Positions 1 to 10,740 of a DNA stretch of 64,000 bases are shown here, piece by piece. A program made the position numbers and the translations under genes. The stretch is from positions 153,669,064 through 153,733,063 of the forward strand of contig CM059186.1 of NCBI GenBank assembly GCA_030323885.1, written 5' to 3'. Each line of letters starts with the position of its first letter. Positions within the stretch are counted from its first letter, which is position 1. The notes beneath the pieces are model-generated. The model saw only the letters and a program-made list of their open reading frames with translations, did not search any database and had not been told where the DNA came from. Source of the DNA: Branchipolynoe longqiensis. Lineage: Eukaryota > Annelida > Polychaeta > Phyllodocida > Polynoidae.

Positions 1-564
1 TCACATTACGTCGTGTTATGTCGAGTTACGTCGAGGTTTTGGACATGTTCAACAATGTTGACGTAGCTCGAACGTAAGGGTTTACGTTCGCCGTACGTTC
101 TATTCACGTTCAGTGAACGTCAATGACGTTAAACCGACGTTTTTCCAACGCTGCTCACTACGTTCAACTACGTTCCACTACGTTGACCCACATTAAACTG
201 AGTGCAAATGCCTACGTGGCATAATGGGAACGTCAGGAGAACGTCAGGAGAACATCAGGAGAACGTCAGGAGAACGTCAGGAGAACGTGCATTCAACGTA
301 CGTTCAACGTGTCATGACGTAGTTAACGTCACGTAACGTTCTTCTGGCGATGGAATAATGTTCATAACGTTCTGTGAGCGTAATGACATTGTCCTCTCTC
401 GTTGAATGACGGTATCACTACGCTTTACCGACGTTATGCTCTCGTCCACTATGCTGCATCCACGTTCAACTTGTGCCGAAATTTGCATACTATGCCCAGA
501 AGAGTTCAACGTTCTTCATGTTCTCCCTACGCTGACGTCATTACGTCGTAGTGTGACAGTGCCA
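1..564. mobile_element. Harbinger-like MITE, right part (cut by window start)
   Basis: The right end reads CGTCGTAGTGTGACAGTGCCA and is followed by TAA at 565-567. This matches the right termini of the complete elements at 3400-6220, 6948-7547, 21052-21639 and 60427-60888, which have TWA target duplications. The interior is built of CGT/ACG-rich words and shares a GGTTTTGGACATGTT-type stretch (about 34-50) with the element at 3400. No transposase is visible. The left end lies outside the window, so the size and left target duplication cannot be seen. Confidence 0.7.
228..300. repeat. 11-bp minisatellite inside the MITE
   Basis: About six copies of an AACGTCAGGAG unit with one variant (AACATCAGGAG). 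They lie in the body of the MITE that opens the window. Confidence 0.8.
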
Positions 565-3058
565 TAAGTGGTTGGGTTAGACGCTTAATGTCTTGGCTAT
601 ATCCATATGCTAATGTTTTTAGGTGGATTATTCTTCTGTTTTCTAGTAGCTTTACTTTAGTTCTTTTGTGTAGGTCATAAGTGGGGTGTAGTTTGTCTAC
701 TTTCAGGCAGATTTTTAGGGCCCTATTTTGTAATATCTGCAATTTTTTTAGTAGCTCTTTTTTAGCACCCATGTAAATTACATCCCCATAGTCAACGTAG
801 GCGAGTACCATGCCTTTGAAGATTTTTATTGACATATCTTGTGTCATATAGTTTCTTAGTTTAGCAAATAGCCATAGTTTGTGGTTTACTTTTTGTATGA
901 TTTTTGTTACACACAGATTGTAGTTTAGCTGACTATCTAGTTCTAGGCCTAGGTATTTGTAGTGATTTACACTTTCCAGTGTTTGATTTCCTAGTGTACA
1001 TTGTAGGTTTCTTCCTGTGATTGCTGTATGTGAGAAGAGTACAGTTTTAGATATATTTGCATTGCTGGTTATTTTATTGGATTCACACCAGCCGTCCAGC
1101 TTTAGCAGGAGGTTGTTCAGTTTGGTTGCTATCTCCTCTACTGTGCTACATTATGTCTCCAGCCATTTTTCTAGGTCGTTTATGTATAGTATAAATAGTA
1201 GTGGTCCCAGGACTGATCCTTGGGGTACACCACAGGTGACAGTTTGTTGGTCTGAGAGTGTACCATTTACTTTAGTTTTTTGCTGTCTGTTGTTTAGGTA
1301 GCTTTTTATCCAGTTTATTGATTTGGATTTAATGCCCATGTTGTTAAATTTTCTTATTAATATGCTGTGGTCTACAGTGTCAAAGGATTTGCTGAAGTCG
1401 ATGAAGGCTGCTATTGTTTTTGATGTGGAGTGTAGTTTTCTGAAACATCCTTGCCTCTTGTTTAGTATATTGTTTTTTTCCAGGTGCTCATTTATGTGCC
1501 TGTGGAATATTTTTTCAATTATCTTGCCTGGTGTTTGCAAAATTTAGATTGGTCTGTAGTTCCCCGTGTTTTATTTGTCACCGCTTTTGTAGATGGGGGT
1601 GATGGTTACCATCTTCCATGCTGTGATGAAGTGTCCCTGTTCAAATGATATGTTGAACAGGACGACCGTGATATCTGGGATGGCTTGGAGCGCCTCTTTT
1701 AGTATTTTTGTGGGGATTCCATCTATTCCACTTGGTTTGTTTTCATCTATGTCATTTATTAGTTGTGTTAGTTCTTTTAGGTCAGTTTTGGAGGTGGGGA
1801 TTTCATCCTGGATATTTTCTGACTTGTTTTTCCAGATTCTTGTGAATTTCTTTGATAACCTTTGTCCTACCGTGGCAAAGTGGGTATTTAGTTTATTTGC
1901 TGCATCACTATCTGTGTGCGTATTTCCATCCTTATCCTGGAAGCTTATGCGTTCTTCTATCTTGTTTTGGGGGAATAGTAAGCTTACGTTTTTCCAGAAC
2001 TTATTTGTGTTGCTTCCCCAGTCCTTGTCTTGTTTTACTATATATTTCTTTTTTGCTGTCCTTACTGCTTTGAGGGAGTTGTTTCTGGCAGTATTATAGG
2101 CCCTTTTATCCTCTGGGTCTTTAGTACATTTCACTTTGTCACCTAGCTTTCGTTTTGTTGCGATATGCATTAACAGTTCCCTGTCTACCCACGGGTCTTG
2201 GTTTCTCTGTATTTTTAGTTTCTTTATGGGACACATCTCATCTAATGATTGTTTTATTTCTGCGACAATGTTATTCCAGTAGATATCAGTGTCATCTCTG
2301 TTTGTTGTGAGGTTGTCTATATTTTCATATAGGTGGTTTTTTAGTGTTTCTTTTGAGTAGTTTTTTAGGGATCTGCCCATCTTATATTTATATTGGCCTG
2401 TGTTTTAGATTTTTTTCCTCATTACATATATTAGCTCATGGTCACTTATACCCCAGCTTCTGGTGCCCCATTTTGTGGCATGGTTTGAGTTGGTTAGTAT
2501 TAGGTCAATTGTTGAGCTATTGTTTCCTAATATTGTGCTGTCTGTAATAAGTTGCAGTAGCCCTAGGATTTTGATAGTGGTTTGTAGCATTAATTTATTT
2601 TTGTCATTGCTACTGTAGTTTATGTTGAAGTCCCCTAGCACAAAGATTTCTGCATTTGTTAGTTTTCTCACTGTATTTATGCTTTTGTCTAGAGTTTCAA
2701 GCAATGTTTCAATATCCCCGGACTGTGGTCGGTAGAGGCTTGCTATGGCTATGTTAGCCTGTTTCTCATTTTTTATTAGGCACCATAGTAGCTCCAGGTG
2801 TTCATTTGAGTTGTTTGCTATTTTTAGGGCCTCACTGTCTAGATTTTTTTAGGTTTTGCAGTAGATTGCAACACCTCCACCTTTTTTTGTTTGGTTTGCT
2901 ATGTTAGTTTGGTTTGCTATGTTAATTTGCTATGTTAATTTGCTGTCTGTCTTTACATACAAGCCTATGTCTTTACGTACAAGCCTATATCCTTCTATGT
3001 TGAGGGTGTTGTCTTGATGTCTGTTGTATCCATTTTGTTCTCAAAATTCTCGGGGGGT
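565..3058 (-). pseudogene. LINE retrotransposon ORF2 (endonuclease-RT), dead copy
   Basis: Read on the minus strand this is the second ORF of a non-LTR retrotransposon, Jockey/CR1-like in general appearance. In order it shows an endonuclease part (GGVAIYCK near 2890, LYRPQSGD, GDFNINYSS, then SDHELI near 2425), an RT fingers region (NKPSGIDGIPTKILK, NTGNYRPI), the palm (AAFIDFSKSFDTVDH, GVPQGSVLGPLLFILYINDL) and the C-terminal thumb-like part down to 565. All blocks lie in one frame, broken mainly by in-frame TAA stops (near 2850, 2400, 1570, 1545 and 1140). The block that should carry the catalytic F/YADD residues between YINDL and VEEIA is missing, so the RT could not work. The 5' end is truncated inside the endonuclease and has short tandem duplications (2900-2960). 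The 3' side is cut at 565, where the MITE inserted. Confidence 0.9.
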
Positions 3059-3399
3059 CAGGGGGGGGGGGGAGAAAGCCGCCTCCCACACCCTCCATCC
3101 TTTGGCCATGCTATTTCTCCCTATTTACAAGGTGTGTAATATTATTGAGCTCTCCCTACTCACAGTCTTATCCACTTGGCACCTCTGTGATAGGCGACTG
3201 TAACTGCTGAGTAAACTCTCCCACCTGCCAAGCTATGCCGTGCCACGTGTCTAATAGACGGTAATACTAATAATAAAACAAAACAAAAAGACCCACTGTA
3301 AATCACTTAATTCGGGATGTGCGTGCACGGGAGAATAACCCTGCTGGAGGAAATTGCCAAAGACAACTGTACTGGAAGTGGATGAATGGCTACCGATTA
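3059..3399. other. No gene seen; poly-G tract at its start
   Basis: A run of G (about 3052-3072) marks the truncated 5' edge of the LINE. The rest is ordinary AT-balanced sequence with no ORF or recognised repeat. TTA at 3397-3399 is the target duplication of the next element. Confidence 0.6.
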
Positions 3400-3940
3400 T
3401 GGTGCAGTCACACTACGACATAATGGCCAACGTGACTCTGACGTGGTGACTTTTTACCATCACGTCGGGTCACGTTAAAGTCACATTACAGTCACGTTAG
3501 GCTCTCGTCACATCACGTTCACTCTCGTCGCCTCTCGTCGCCTCTGGTTGCCTCTTGTCACCTCTCGTCGCCTCTCGTCACCTCTCGTCGCCTCTCGTCG
3601 CCTATCGTTGCCTCTCGTCAAGGTTTTGGACATGTTAAAAAAACTTCGATGTGACGCGACGAGTTGATAAGATGTTCGAGTCATGTTACAGTCACGTTAG
3701 GCTCTCGTTATGACCACGTCATCTGCGTCAGGTCAACGTCACCTCACGTCCATGCTGTCATCATCGACGTCGTTGACGATCGTCTAGCATGGGCGTAACA
3801 TCATTGACGTCTTGCGAACGTTTTTGAACATGGTCGGAACATGGTCTGAACGTGGTCTGAACGTGGTCTGAACGTGGTCTGAACGTGGTCTGAACGTGAT
3901 CTGAATGTTTTGCCTTTGTCAGATCAACGGTGCGGTTTTT

Positions 3941-5840
3941 GTTTGGTTTTGTTGTTTGGTTGGTTGTTTGGTTGTTGGTTGATTGTTGGTTGATTGTTGG
4001 TTGGTTGTTGGTTGGCTGGTTGGTTGTTTGTTGGTTGGTTGTTGGTTGGGTGTTGGTTGGTTGTTGGTTGATTGTTGGTTGGTTGTTGGTTGGTTGTTGG
4101 TTGGTTGTGGATTGGTTGTTGGTTGGTTGTTCATTGGTTGCTTGGTTGTTGGTTGATTGATGGTTGATTGTTGGTTGATCATTGGTTGATTGTTGGTTGG
4201 TTGGTTGGGGGTTGGTGGGTGGTGGTGGTTGGTTTTTGGTTGATTGTTGGTTGATTGTTGGTTGGTTGGTTGGTTGTTGGTTGGTTGTTGGTTGGTTGTT
4301 GGTTGGTTGGTTGTTGGTTGGTTGTTGGTTGGTTGTTGGTTGTTGGTTGGTTGTTGGTTGGTTGTTGGTTGGTTGTTGGTTGGTTGTTGGTTGGTTGTTG
4401 GTTGGTTGTTGGTTGGTTGTTGGTTGGTTGTTGGTTGATTGTTGGTTGATTGTTAGTTGATTGTTGGTTGATTGTTAGTTGATTGTTAGTTGGTTGGGGG
4501 TTGGTGGGTGGTGGGTGGTTGGTTGTTGGTTGATTGGTGGTTGATTGGTGGTTGGTTGGTTGATTGTTGGTTGATTGTTGGTTGGTTGTTGGTTGGTTGT
4601 TGGTTGGTTGATGGTTGGTTGTTGGTTGGTTGTTGGTTGGTTGTTGGTTGGTTGTTGGTTGGTTGTTGGTTGGTTGTTGGTTGGTTGTTGGTTGATTGTT
4701 GGTTGGTTGATTGTTGGTTGATTGTTGGTTGGTTGGTTGATTGTTGGTTGATTGTTGGGTGGTGGTTGGTTGGTGGTGATGGGTGGTGGTGGTTGGTTGG
4801 TTGTTGGTTGATTGTTGGTTGAATGTTGGTTGATTGTTGGTCGGTTGATTGTTGGTTGGTTGATTGTTGGTTGATTGTTGGTTGGTTGGTTGGTGGTTGG
4901 TTGGTGGTGGTGGGTGGTGATGGTGCTTGGTTTGTTGGTTGTTGGTTGGTTGGTTGGTGGTTGGTTGGTGGTGGTGGGTGGTAGTGGTTGGTTGGTTGTT
5001 GGTTGATTGTTGGTTGGTTGGTGGTTGGTTGGTGGTGGTGGGTGGTGATGGTGGTTGGTTGGTTGGTGGTTGCTTGTTGGTTGGTTGGTTGGTGGTTGGT
5101 TGGTGGTGGTGGGTGGTGGTGGTTGGTTGGTTGTTGGTTGATTGTTGGTTGATTGTTGGTTGGTTTATTGTTGGTTGGTTGTTGGTTGGTTGTTGGTTGG
5201 TTGGTGGTGGTGGATGGTGGTGGTGGTTGGTTGGTTGGTAGTTCGTTGGTTGTTGGTTGGTTGGTTGATTGTTGGTTGTTGGTTGTTGGTTGTTGGTTGT
5301 TGGTTGTTGGTTGGTTGGTTGATTGTTGGTTGGTGGTTGGTTGGTGGTGGTGGTTGGTTGGTTGTTGGTTGGTTGGTTGTTGGTTGTTGGTTGGTTGTTG
5401 GTTGGTTGTTGGTTGGTTGGTTGACTGTTGGTTGTTGGTTAGATGTTGGTTGGTTGGTTGTTGGTTGGTTGTTGGTTGGTTGGTTGTTGGTTGGTTGATT
5501 GTTGGTTGATTGGTTGGTTGGTTGTTGGTTGGTGGGTTGGTTGGTTGGTTGGTTGGTTGTTGGTTGGTTGGTTGGTGGTGGGTGGTGGTGGTTGGTTGGT
5601 TGTTGGTTGGTTGGTTTTTGGTTGGGTGTTGGTTGGTTGGTTGTTGGTTGGTTGTTGGTTGGTTGTTGGTTGGTTGTTGGTTGGTTGTTGGTTGATTGTT
5701 GGTTGGTTGTTGGTTGGTTGTTGGTTGGTTGTTGGTTGGTTGTTGGTTGGTTGTTGGTAGGTTATTTGGTTGTTGGTTGGTTGTTGGTTGGTTGTTGGTT
5801 GGTCGGTCATTGGTTGGTTGGTTGGTAGGATGGTTGGTTG
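3941..5840. repeat. TTGG/TTG microsatellite, about 1.9 kb
   Basis: Interspersed GGTT and GTT units (TTGGTTGTTGGTTGG and variants such as GGTGGTGG). They translate into long Trp/Leu/Val/Gly-only frames that are not genes. The tract lies wholly inside the MITE 3400-6220. Confidence 0.98.
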
Positions 5841-5857
5841 GCCCTTACAATAAATAA

Positions 5858-6081
5858 TATTCCCAACCAACCAACCAACCAACCTACCAACCAACCAACC
5901 AACCAACCAACAATCAACCAACAATCAACCAACCAACCAAGAACCAACCAACAATCAACCAACAATCAACCAATAACCAACCAACCAACAACCAACCAAC
6001 AACCAATCCACAACCAAGCAACAACCAAGCAACAACCAAGCAACAATCAACCAACAACCAACCAACAACCAACCAACGACA
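5858..6081. repeat. CCAA microsatellite, opposite orientation
   Basis: Units of CCAACCAACAA follow the TTGG tract after an 18-bp spacer near 5840-5858. The two tracts form a large inverted repeat that could fold into a hairpin. Confidence 0.97.
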
Positions 6082-6223
6082 TTATACCATCGTTAGACCC
6101 ACGTCGACCACGCAGCGGTGTCGTCCAACTTGGCCCCGTATTTGCATATCACGTCGGGTTTTTCGAAAGTCGCCCACGTCGGAGTCACGTTGGCCATTAC
6201 ATCGTAGTGTGACTGCACCATTA

Positions 6224-6499
6224 GGCAGACGGGCGTCTCTGTCCTTTCTTCTATTTCGGATGTGACATTCGGAACTGATAGGCCAGGCAGGCAGGGGCTT
6301 GTCTGATCCGGATCCGGTTGAAGACAGTCATTGTGACCGGGTAATTATTCGTCATTGCTGGCCAGGGCACAGAGGCAGAGATGGGAAGGTTGGGAAAACA
6401 TCACTTTATTCATAGGTTCAGTTCAAGGTCTTTGGCGCAGCAAGCCGGTGTTATTATTCTATGTGCAACCTGGTTACATAACGCTCTGACAAGCATAGC
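6224..6499. other. No gene seen
   Basis: Unique-looking sequence between the MITE and the next SINE. I see no ORF, exon signal or repeat in it. Confidence 0.5.
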
Positions 6500-6838
6500 A
6501 CCGGGCGCCGTGGCCGAATCGGTAGAGCGCGGGCCTCGCGTTCGGAAGGTCGGGAGTTCGGTTCCTGGTAGAGTCAAACCAATGACTAATCAAATTGATA
6601 CTTGTCGGTTCCTAGCCTGGTGCTTGGCATTAATAGGATAGGACAAGGACTGGTTATAGTTCAGTGTAAGGATAATGTGACTGAGTGGGATATTGGGTCA
6701 TGGTGCTGGCAGCCTGGTCTCCCAGTGGGGCATCACTATGAAGTCGCCATGAGTGCACACTGTCACATGTCGGTACCCCGTCCAGATATGACCTTAGATT
6801 TTGAAAGGTCATAAGACTCCAACAACCAACGAACGACA
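6500..6838 (+). mobile_element. tRNA-headed SINE, family S1
   Basis: The head (6507-6575) resembles a tRNA. An A-box-like TGGCCGAATCGGTAGAGC and a B-box-like GGGAGTTCGGTTCC stand for the internal RNA polymerase III promoter. The body has the blocks CTAGCCTGGTGCTTGGCAT, GGATAGGACAAGGACTGG, GATAATGTGACTGAGTGG, GTCTCCCAGTGGGGCA and CTTAGAT, and ends in a CAAC-rich tail. Related copies lie at 8988, 9640, 11133, 55493 (-), 56728 (-), 58205, 61672 (-) and 63768. Confidence 0.85.
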
Positions 6839-6867
6839 AACATAGCGATGAGATAATGTACACATAA

Positions 6868-7696
6868 TTAAAGCTGCATAGTCCGATGAAGCATCACATT
6901 TCAGAACCAAGACAATTATCTATATTTGATTTGACATATCTAACTAATGGGGCTGTCACACTACGACGCTTCTCGCCGGCGACCGGTGAACGTGTGTTGA
7001 TTTTGGGCGATAAAAAGTGAAACATCGGGATGCGCTGATGGCGCGTTATGCGCGCGTTGGTGCATTTCACTACACGTCGGTACACTATCCTTGACGCTGA
7101 TGGTCGGCGCGAAACGCCGGCGCGCGTTCCCTATCGCCCAAGGTTTTAAACATGTCAAAAAAAAACCAACGACCGCCAGCGCGCGCAAATATATGGGTAA
7201 GGACGTTAGGCGCGCGTCGCGCTGCGTTCGACGCGCCGGAATAACGTTATGGGAACGCTAAGAAGACGGCACGCGCGCGGGAGGGTCGTTGCTCACACGT
7301 TGTGGCAAACTGGGCCGTTTTTGTTTTACGCCCTAGCAACATTTAAGGTTAAATGAAGACGTCGCGCCAAACATTTTTTTTTTTTTCCCCAGCGCGTCGA
7401 CACACGTTGGCCGCGCGCGCATAACGCGCCGCGCTGACGCCGATCTTTTCCCCCAAACCGCCGAAAAGTTTGACGTTTCTCGACGCGCAAGATTTTATTT
7501 TCAACGCTGACGGTCGCCGGGAGAAACGTCGTAGTGTGACAGCCCCATTAGATACTGATGCACTTATTCCGTATGTGTTGCCAATGGAGAAGGGGATGCT
7601 GAATCTATTTAATAGGACCTGTTACTGCAGAACCCTTTGTTTTGGTTTAAATAAAATTGATGCTTTTAATAGTTTTATTGGACTATGCAACTTTAA
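6868..7696 (+). mobile_element. TTAA-flanked nonautonomous element, copy X1
   Basis: TTAA (6868-6871) is followed by AGCTGCATAGTCCGATG. The other end is the inverse, ATTGGACTATGCAACT, followed by TTAA (7693-7696). A TTAA duplication is typical of piggyBac- or Kolobok-type transposons, but no transposase is present. About 230 bp are the element itself. The rest is the MITE at 6948-7547 inserted into it. Relatives lie at 48792-53794, 58633-58995 and 63841 onward. Confidence 0.75.
6948..7547. mobile_element. Harbinger-like MITE, 600 bp, nested in X1
   Basis: Inverted termini are TGGGGCTGTCACACTACGAC. The flanks are TAA (6945-6947) and TTA (7548-7550). Related uninterrupted sequences at 58711-58725 and 63900-63915 read TTCGATACT and TTAGATACT at this point. 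The original target was therefore probably TTA, with one later change on the left. The interior is very rich in CG and GCGCGC words, unlike the host DNA, and is nearly collinear with the copy at 21052-21639. No coding potential. Confidence 0.9.
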
Positions 7697-8110
7697 GCAA
7701 TATGGAACCATGTAAGTACTTGGGAGCATTTTCATAACAGGGAATAGTAAGAGGAGCCGTAGATATCCAGATGCAAGATTATCGAAGCCTACAGAAGCAG
7801 TTATGAGTAAGTAATGAACCGCTTAGCGAGTTGATGGGTTCACAAAGTGGTGTGGAACCCCGTAGGTGTGACCAGGTATCACCACCGCAGTGTTGCTAAT
7901 CAAAGTCCTGGGGTTTTGTAAAGCAGGCATAAGTGACGTATATATGAGGACACGCATGATGCTATGCTATAGGTAACTAATTCACAACATGGAGACAACA
8001 TGGTGTATATATGGATAGTATATTTGTCGGAAGGAATCATTAAGACAATCATGAACAGCAAGAGAACGCAGCAACAGAAACCATCCATTTCTCCATGAGA
8101 CAATGGTTAA
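7697..8110. other. No gene seen
   Basis: Sequence of mixed composition without a convincing ORF, splice signal or repeat. TAA at 8108-8110 is the left target duplication of the next MITE. Confidence 0.5.
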
Positions 8111-8386
8111 TGGCTGGCGCACACCTCCCGTTTACGATTCGCGCACTAAAACTCGCGACCCGACCCGACCCGCTTAAAACTGAAAACGGGCCGATTCATT
8201 TTTCGAATCGCGAATCGCAATCGTAAACGTCCGCTTTTAGCACTAAAAACTGAGTTTTATGCACGAATCGCAATCGCTAGGTGTGCGCGGGGGGGCGCAC
8301 ACCTAGCGATTTTTGTGCGCGAAACGGGCAGTTATACATCGTAAACGGTAGGTGGGTGCGCACAAACGGTAGGTGTGCGCCAGCCA
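8111..8386. mobile_element. MITE of a second TWA family, 276 bp
   Basis: About 24-bp terminal inverted repeats begin TGGCTGGCGCACACCT. The flanks are TAA on both sides (8108-8110 and 8387-8389). The interior holds subterminal copies of GCGCACACCTAGCGAT around a G-run (near 8280-8310), which can fold into a strong hairpin. The TSD and TG-start termini point to the Harbinger group, but the TIR differs from the CACTACGACG family elsewhere in the window. No ORF. Confidence 0.85.
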
Positions 8387-8389
8387 TAA

Positions 8390-8987
8390 GACACAGGAAT
8401 CAAACCCTCAGCACTACTGCTTGATCATTAATTATAGGTGTGGGTGGGTGAAGAAATGCTAGTAGGTGTTGATGTGAAGGCGGCTGCAGTGGTTGTGGTC
8501 GGTTGTTTGAATTTGGCATGCGCAGGTAGTATCAGTCGTGTTGGTGCTGGTGGTGGCATTTGACGATAAAGTTTGTAACTAAACGTACTTGGTCAGTTTC
8601 TGGTGGTGGTTAATGCAATGGGGTGCCACCATACCGGGTTAACTGCAGGGCAGATCCGGGCCGTCGGTCGGTGTAGTTGGTTCAGTTCATATAGTGTTGT
8701 AGCTTAGGCTGTCTCATCTCTGGTGTAAATTACCGATGTTAAGAATAATATCCACAATTACATTTCCGATGTTTTCTTTGTTTGTTATAATTATAAAGGA
8801 GACTAGACTATCTTGAGAATGTACTCGCTATAAATTCTTTGCCAAGTGCATGCTCTCTTTTATCTCTAGTTGAAAGAAAAATCGATTATCTGATAACAAA
8901 TTACATTCTGGGTTAATAACTACTTCACCGTCAACATTAACAAACTAAGAATACAAACTAAATGTAATAAACACACGGAGACCAGGC
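8390..8987. other. No gene seen
   Basis: AT-rich intergenic or intronic sequence. Neither strand shows a coding frame or recognised repeat. Confidence 0.5.
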
Positions 8988-9160
8988 GGGATGGCTGAAT
9001 GAGTTGAGCGCTCGCCTCCCGTTTTGGTAGTCATGGGATTTGAATGCCTGGTTTTTCAAACCCTGGTCAAGTCAAACCAATGACTTAAAAAAGTTATACT
9101 TGTCGCTAGCTAGCCTGGCATTTGGAATTATTAGGATAGGACAAGGATCAGTGGAATGAG
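8988..9160 (+). mobile_element. SINE family S1, partial copy
   Basis: A diverged tRNA-like head (GATGGCTGAATGAGTTGAGC, then GGGATTTGAATGCC) is followed by the S1 blocks AGTCAAACCAATGACTTA and GGATAGGACAAGGATCAG. The second half of the SINE body is missing. Confidence 0.75.
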
Positions 9161-9221
9161 GAAGACCAATTTTCCGCGATTGAAAATTCCCTTGACTAAT
9201 CAACTAATGTACCAACAATAA

Positions 9222-9419
9222 AATACGTGGTGATCTCGGTAATTGTTAGGGAGGTGGTCGTTTTCGGAAGTTTTTTTTTATCGTTACAATGGTATTGTAT
9301 GGGCGATCGTTTGGGACCCAAAATAAAAACAATAGGCGATCGTTTGGGACCCAAAATAAAGCGATCAATATAGAGGAGTGGCCGATATGTGGAGGTGGTC
9401 GGTTAGAGAGGTTTTACTG
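9222..9419. mobile_element. pogo/Tigger-like MITE, partly decayed
   Basis: The right end reads GGTGGTCGGTTAGAGAGGTTTTACTG followed by TA (9420-9421). The inverse of this is the CAGTAAAACCTCTCTAA terminus typical of pogo-like elements. The body shares GGGACCCAAAATAAA and GGAGGTGGTCG blocks with 20888-21808. One block (GGCGATCGTTTGGGACCC) is tandemly duplicated near 9300-9360. The left end is not clear. Confidence 0.65.
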
Positions 9420-9639
9420 TATATATATATAATGCGGTGAATGAGCCGATGGTACATTAATGAGTAATGTCGAAAGAGGCCGTAGGTGGCGCCAGCGTCA
9501 CGTTCAGCTGCTAGGTAGCCCGGAGTGAACAATCGGCTATCGTGTTTCCGACAGGACATTAATAATGGTGATCTATGTGTTATTTATATTCACATAATAA
9601 ATTATGCAGCACATATATATGTGTGTATATCCACACCAT

Positions 9640-9966
9640 TGGACGTGGTGGCTGAACCAGTAGAATGCAGGATTCCCATGTGGAAGGCCCCCTCCCCTCA
9701 GCCGAGTCAAACAAATTACTTATAAAATTGAAAATTGTCGCTACCTAGCCGGGTGCTTGGCATTAATAATAGGATAGGACAAAGACTGGTGGTCAGCACA
9801 CTATCAGGATAATGTGACTGCGTTGGGATATCGGGGTCGTGGTGCCAGTGGTCTGGTCTCTCAGCGGGGAAGCACTATAAAGTCACCATGAATACACACT
9901 GGCATAACTCAGTACCCATCCTGATATGACCTTAGATGTTGCCAGGACGTGACACTCCAACAACCA
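9640..9966 (+). mobile_element. SINE family S1, near full length
   Basis: The head (GTGGTGGCTGAACCAGTAGA) is degraded. The body blocks GGATAGGACAAAGACTGG, AGGATAATGTGACTG and GTCTCTCAGCGGGGA are intact, as is the tail ACTCCAACAACCAGCC. Confidence 0.8.
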
Positions 9967-10146
9967 GCCTGCTGCTCCTACTGACTGACTAAACTCCCTG
10001 CAACCAGTGAGCTGTTCATGCAGAGTGGGTCGCAGCGAGCCGAGCAGCTCGGGTGTCCGGCTCAGAGTCCTGCACCCACCGGCGATCCCCCCCGCAGGTG
10101 CGGCCCCTGTGTCCGACACGACACCGAGGCCATGAATCCCCGGCTG

Positions 10147-10615
10147 CCGGTGTGGCGGTTTCAGCTTGTTCCCGTGCTCAGCCGTGTCCTGTTGCTTCTG
10201 CGCATGCGCGGATTTCGCATCAATTTGGGTCACCCGAGACACTTATTGGCGCATGCGCACATCCTACAAACTCGGGTAGAATAATCGAATACGCTTCTCC
10301 GCGCTCGGGTGGACAATTTTTTTTTTTTTTTTTAATAACCGATAAAACTACAGCAAAATAGGATTTAAAGTATTTTATGATGGCCTAGTTTACCTATATT
10401 TCCATTTAATTAATCTAAGTTATTCTTTTTTTGCACACGGCGCATGCTTTTGTCGACTCCACTCGCCGTGTTCTATTTGAAATTCTCATGACTGGGATGA
10501 CCCGAGTCGCCCGGGTAGTGTTAATCGATTACGGCCATGCTTATTAGATTCTGATGCATGCGCAGAAGCGACGGACACGGCTGAGCACGGGAACGAGCTG
10601 AAACCGCCACACCGG
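10147..10615. repeat. CpG-rich inverted repeat, about 60-bp arms
   Basis: The left arm (10147-10208) contains GTGGCGGTTTCAGCTTGTTC. The right arm (10556-10615) is its near-perfect inverse. The spacer includes a T-run (10318-10333) and GCGCATGCGC palindromes. Flanking sequence is GC- and CpG-rich (about 10018-10680). It could be a foldback element or a duplicated promoter-like segment. I see no gene attached. Confidence 0.7.
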
Positions 10616-10740
10616 GACCCGCCGCGCCTAATTCCGATGCTGAACGGTGTCTGGGCCGGGCTCGGGGCGCCCAAGGTGTAGATCAACCTCTGCGCTATTC
10701 AACCTCTGTGCGCCGCCCAGCTGACCACTGATTACCCTTC

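Larger units (their letters stand above)
3400..6220. mobile_element. Harbinger-like MITE, 2.8 kb, with expanded TTGG repeats
   Basis: Terminal inverted repeats of about 50 bp begin TGGTGCAGTCACACTACGA. The left arm runs from 3400 and the right arm ends at 6220. They are flanked by TTA at 3397-3399 and TTA at 6221-6223, the 3-bp TWA duplication typical of PIF/Harbinger. No transposase ORF is present. Inside are 10-12-bp minisatellites (CCTCTCGTCG units at 3530-3620, GTGGTCTGAAC units at 3836-3900) and about 2.1 kb of TTGG/CCAA repeat. At 2821 bp it is about five times longer than its relatives, mostly because of that repeat. Confidence 0.85.

Noticed and set aside
3941..6081. Long Trp/Leu/Gly or Gln/Pro/Thr/Asn open frames
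   Set aside because: They are translations of TTGG/CCAA microsatellite in all frames, without start context or conserved domain. They are also not telomeric TTAGGG repeats.
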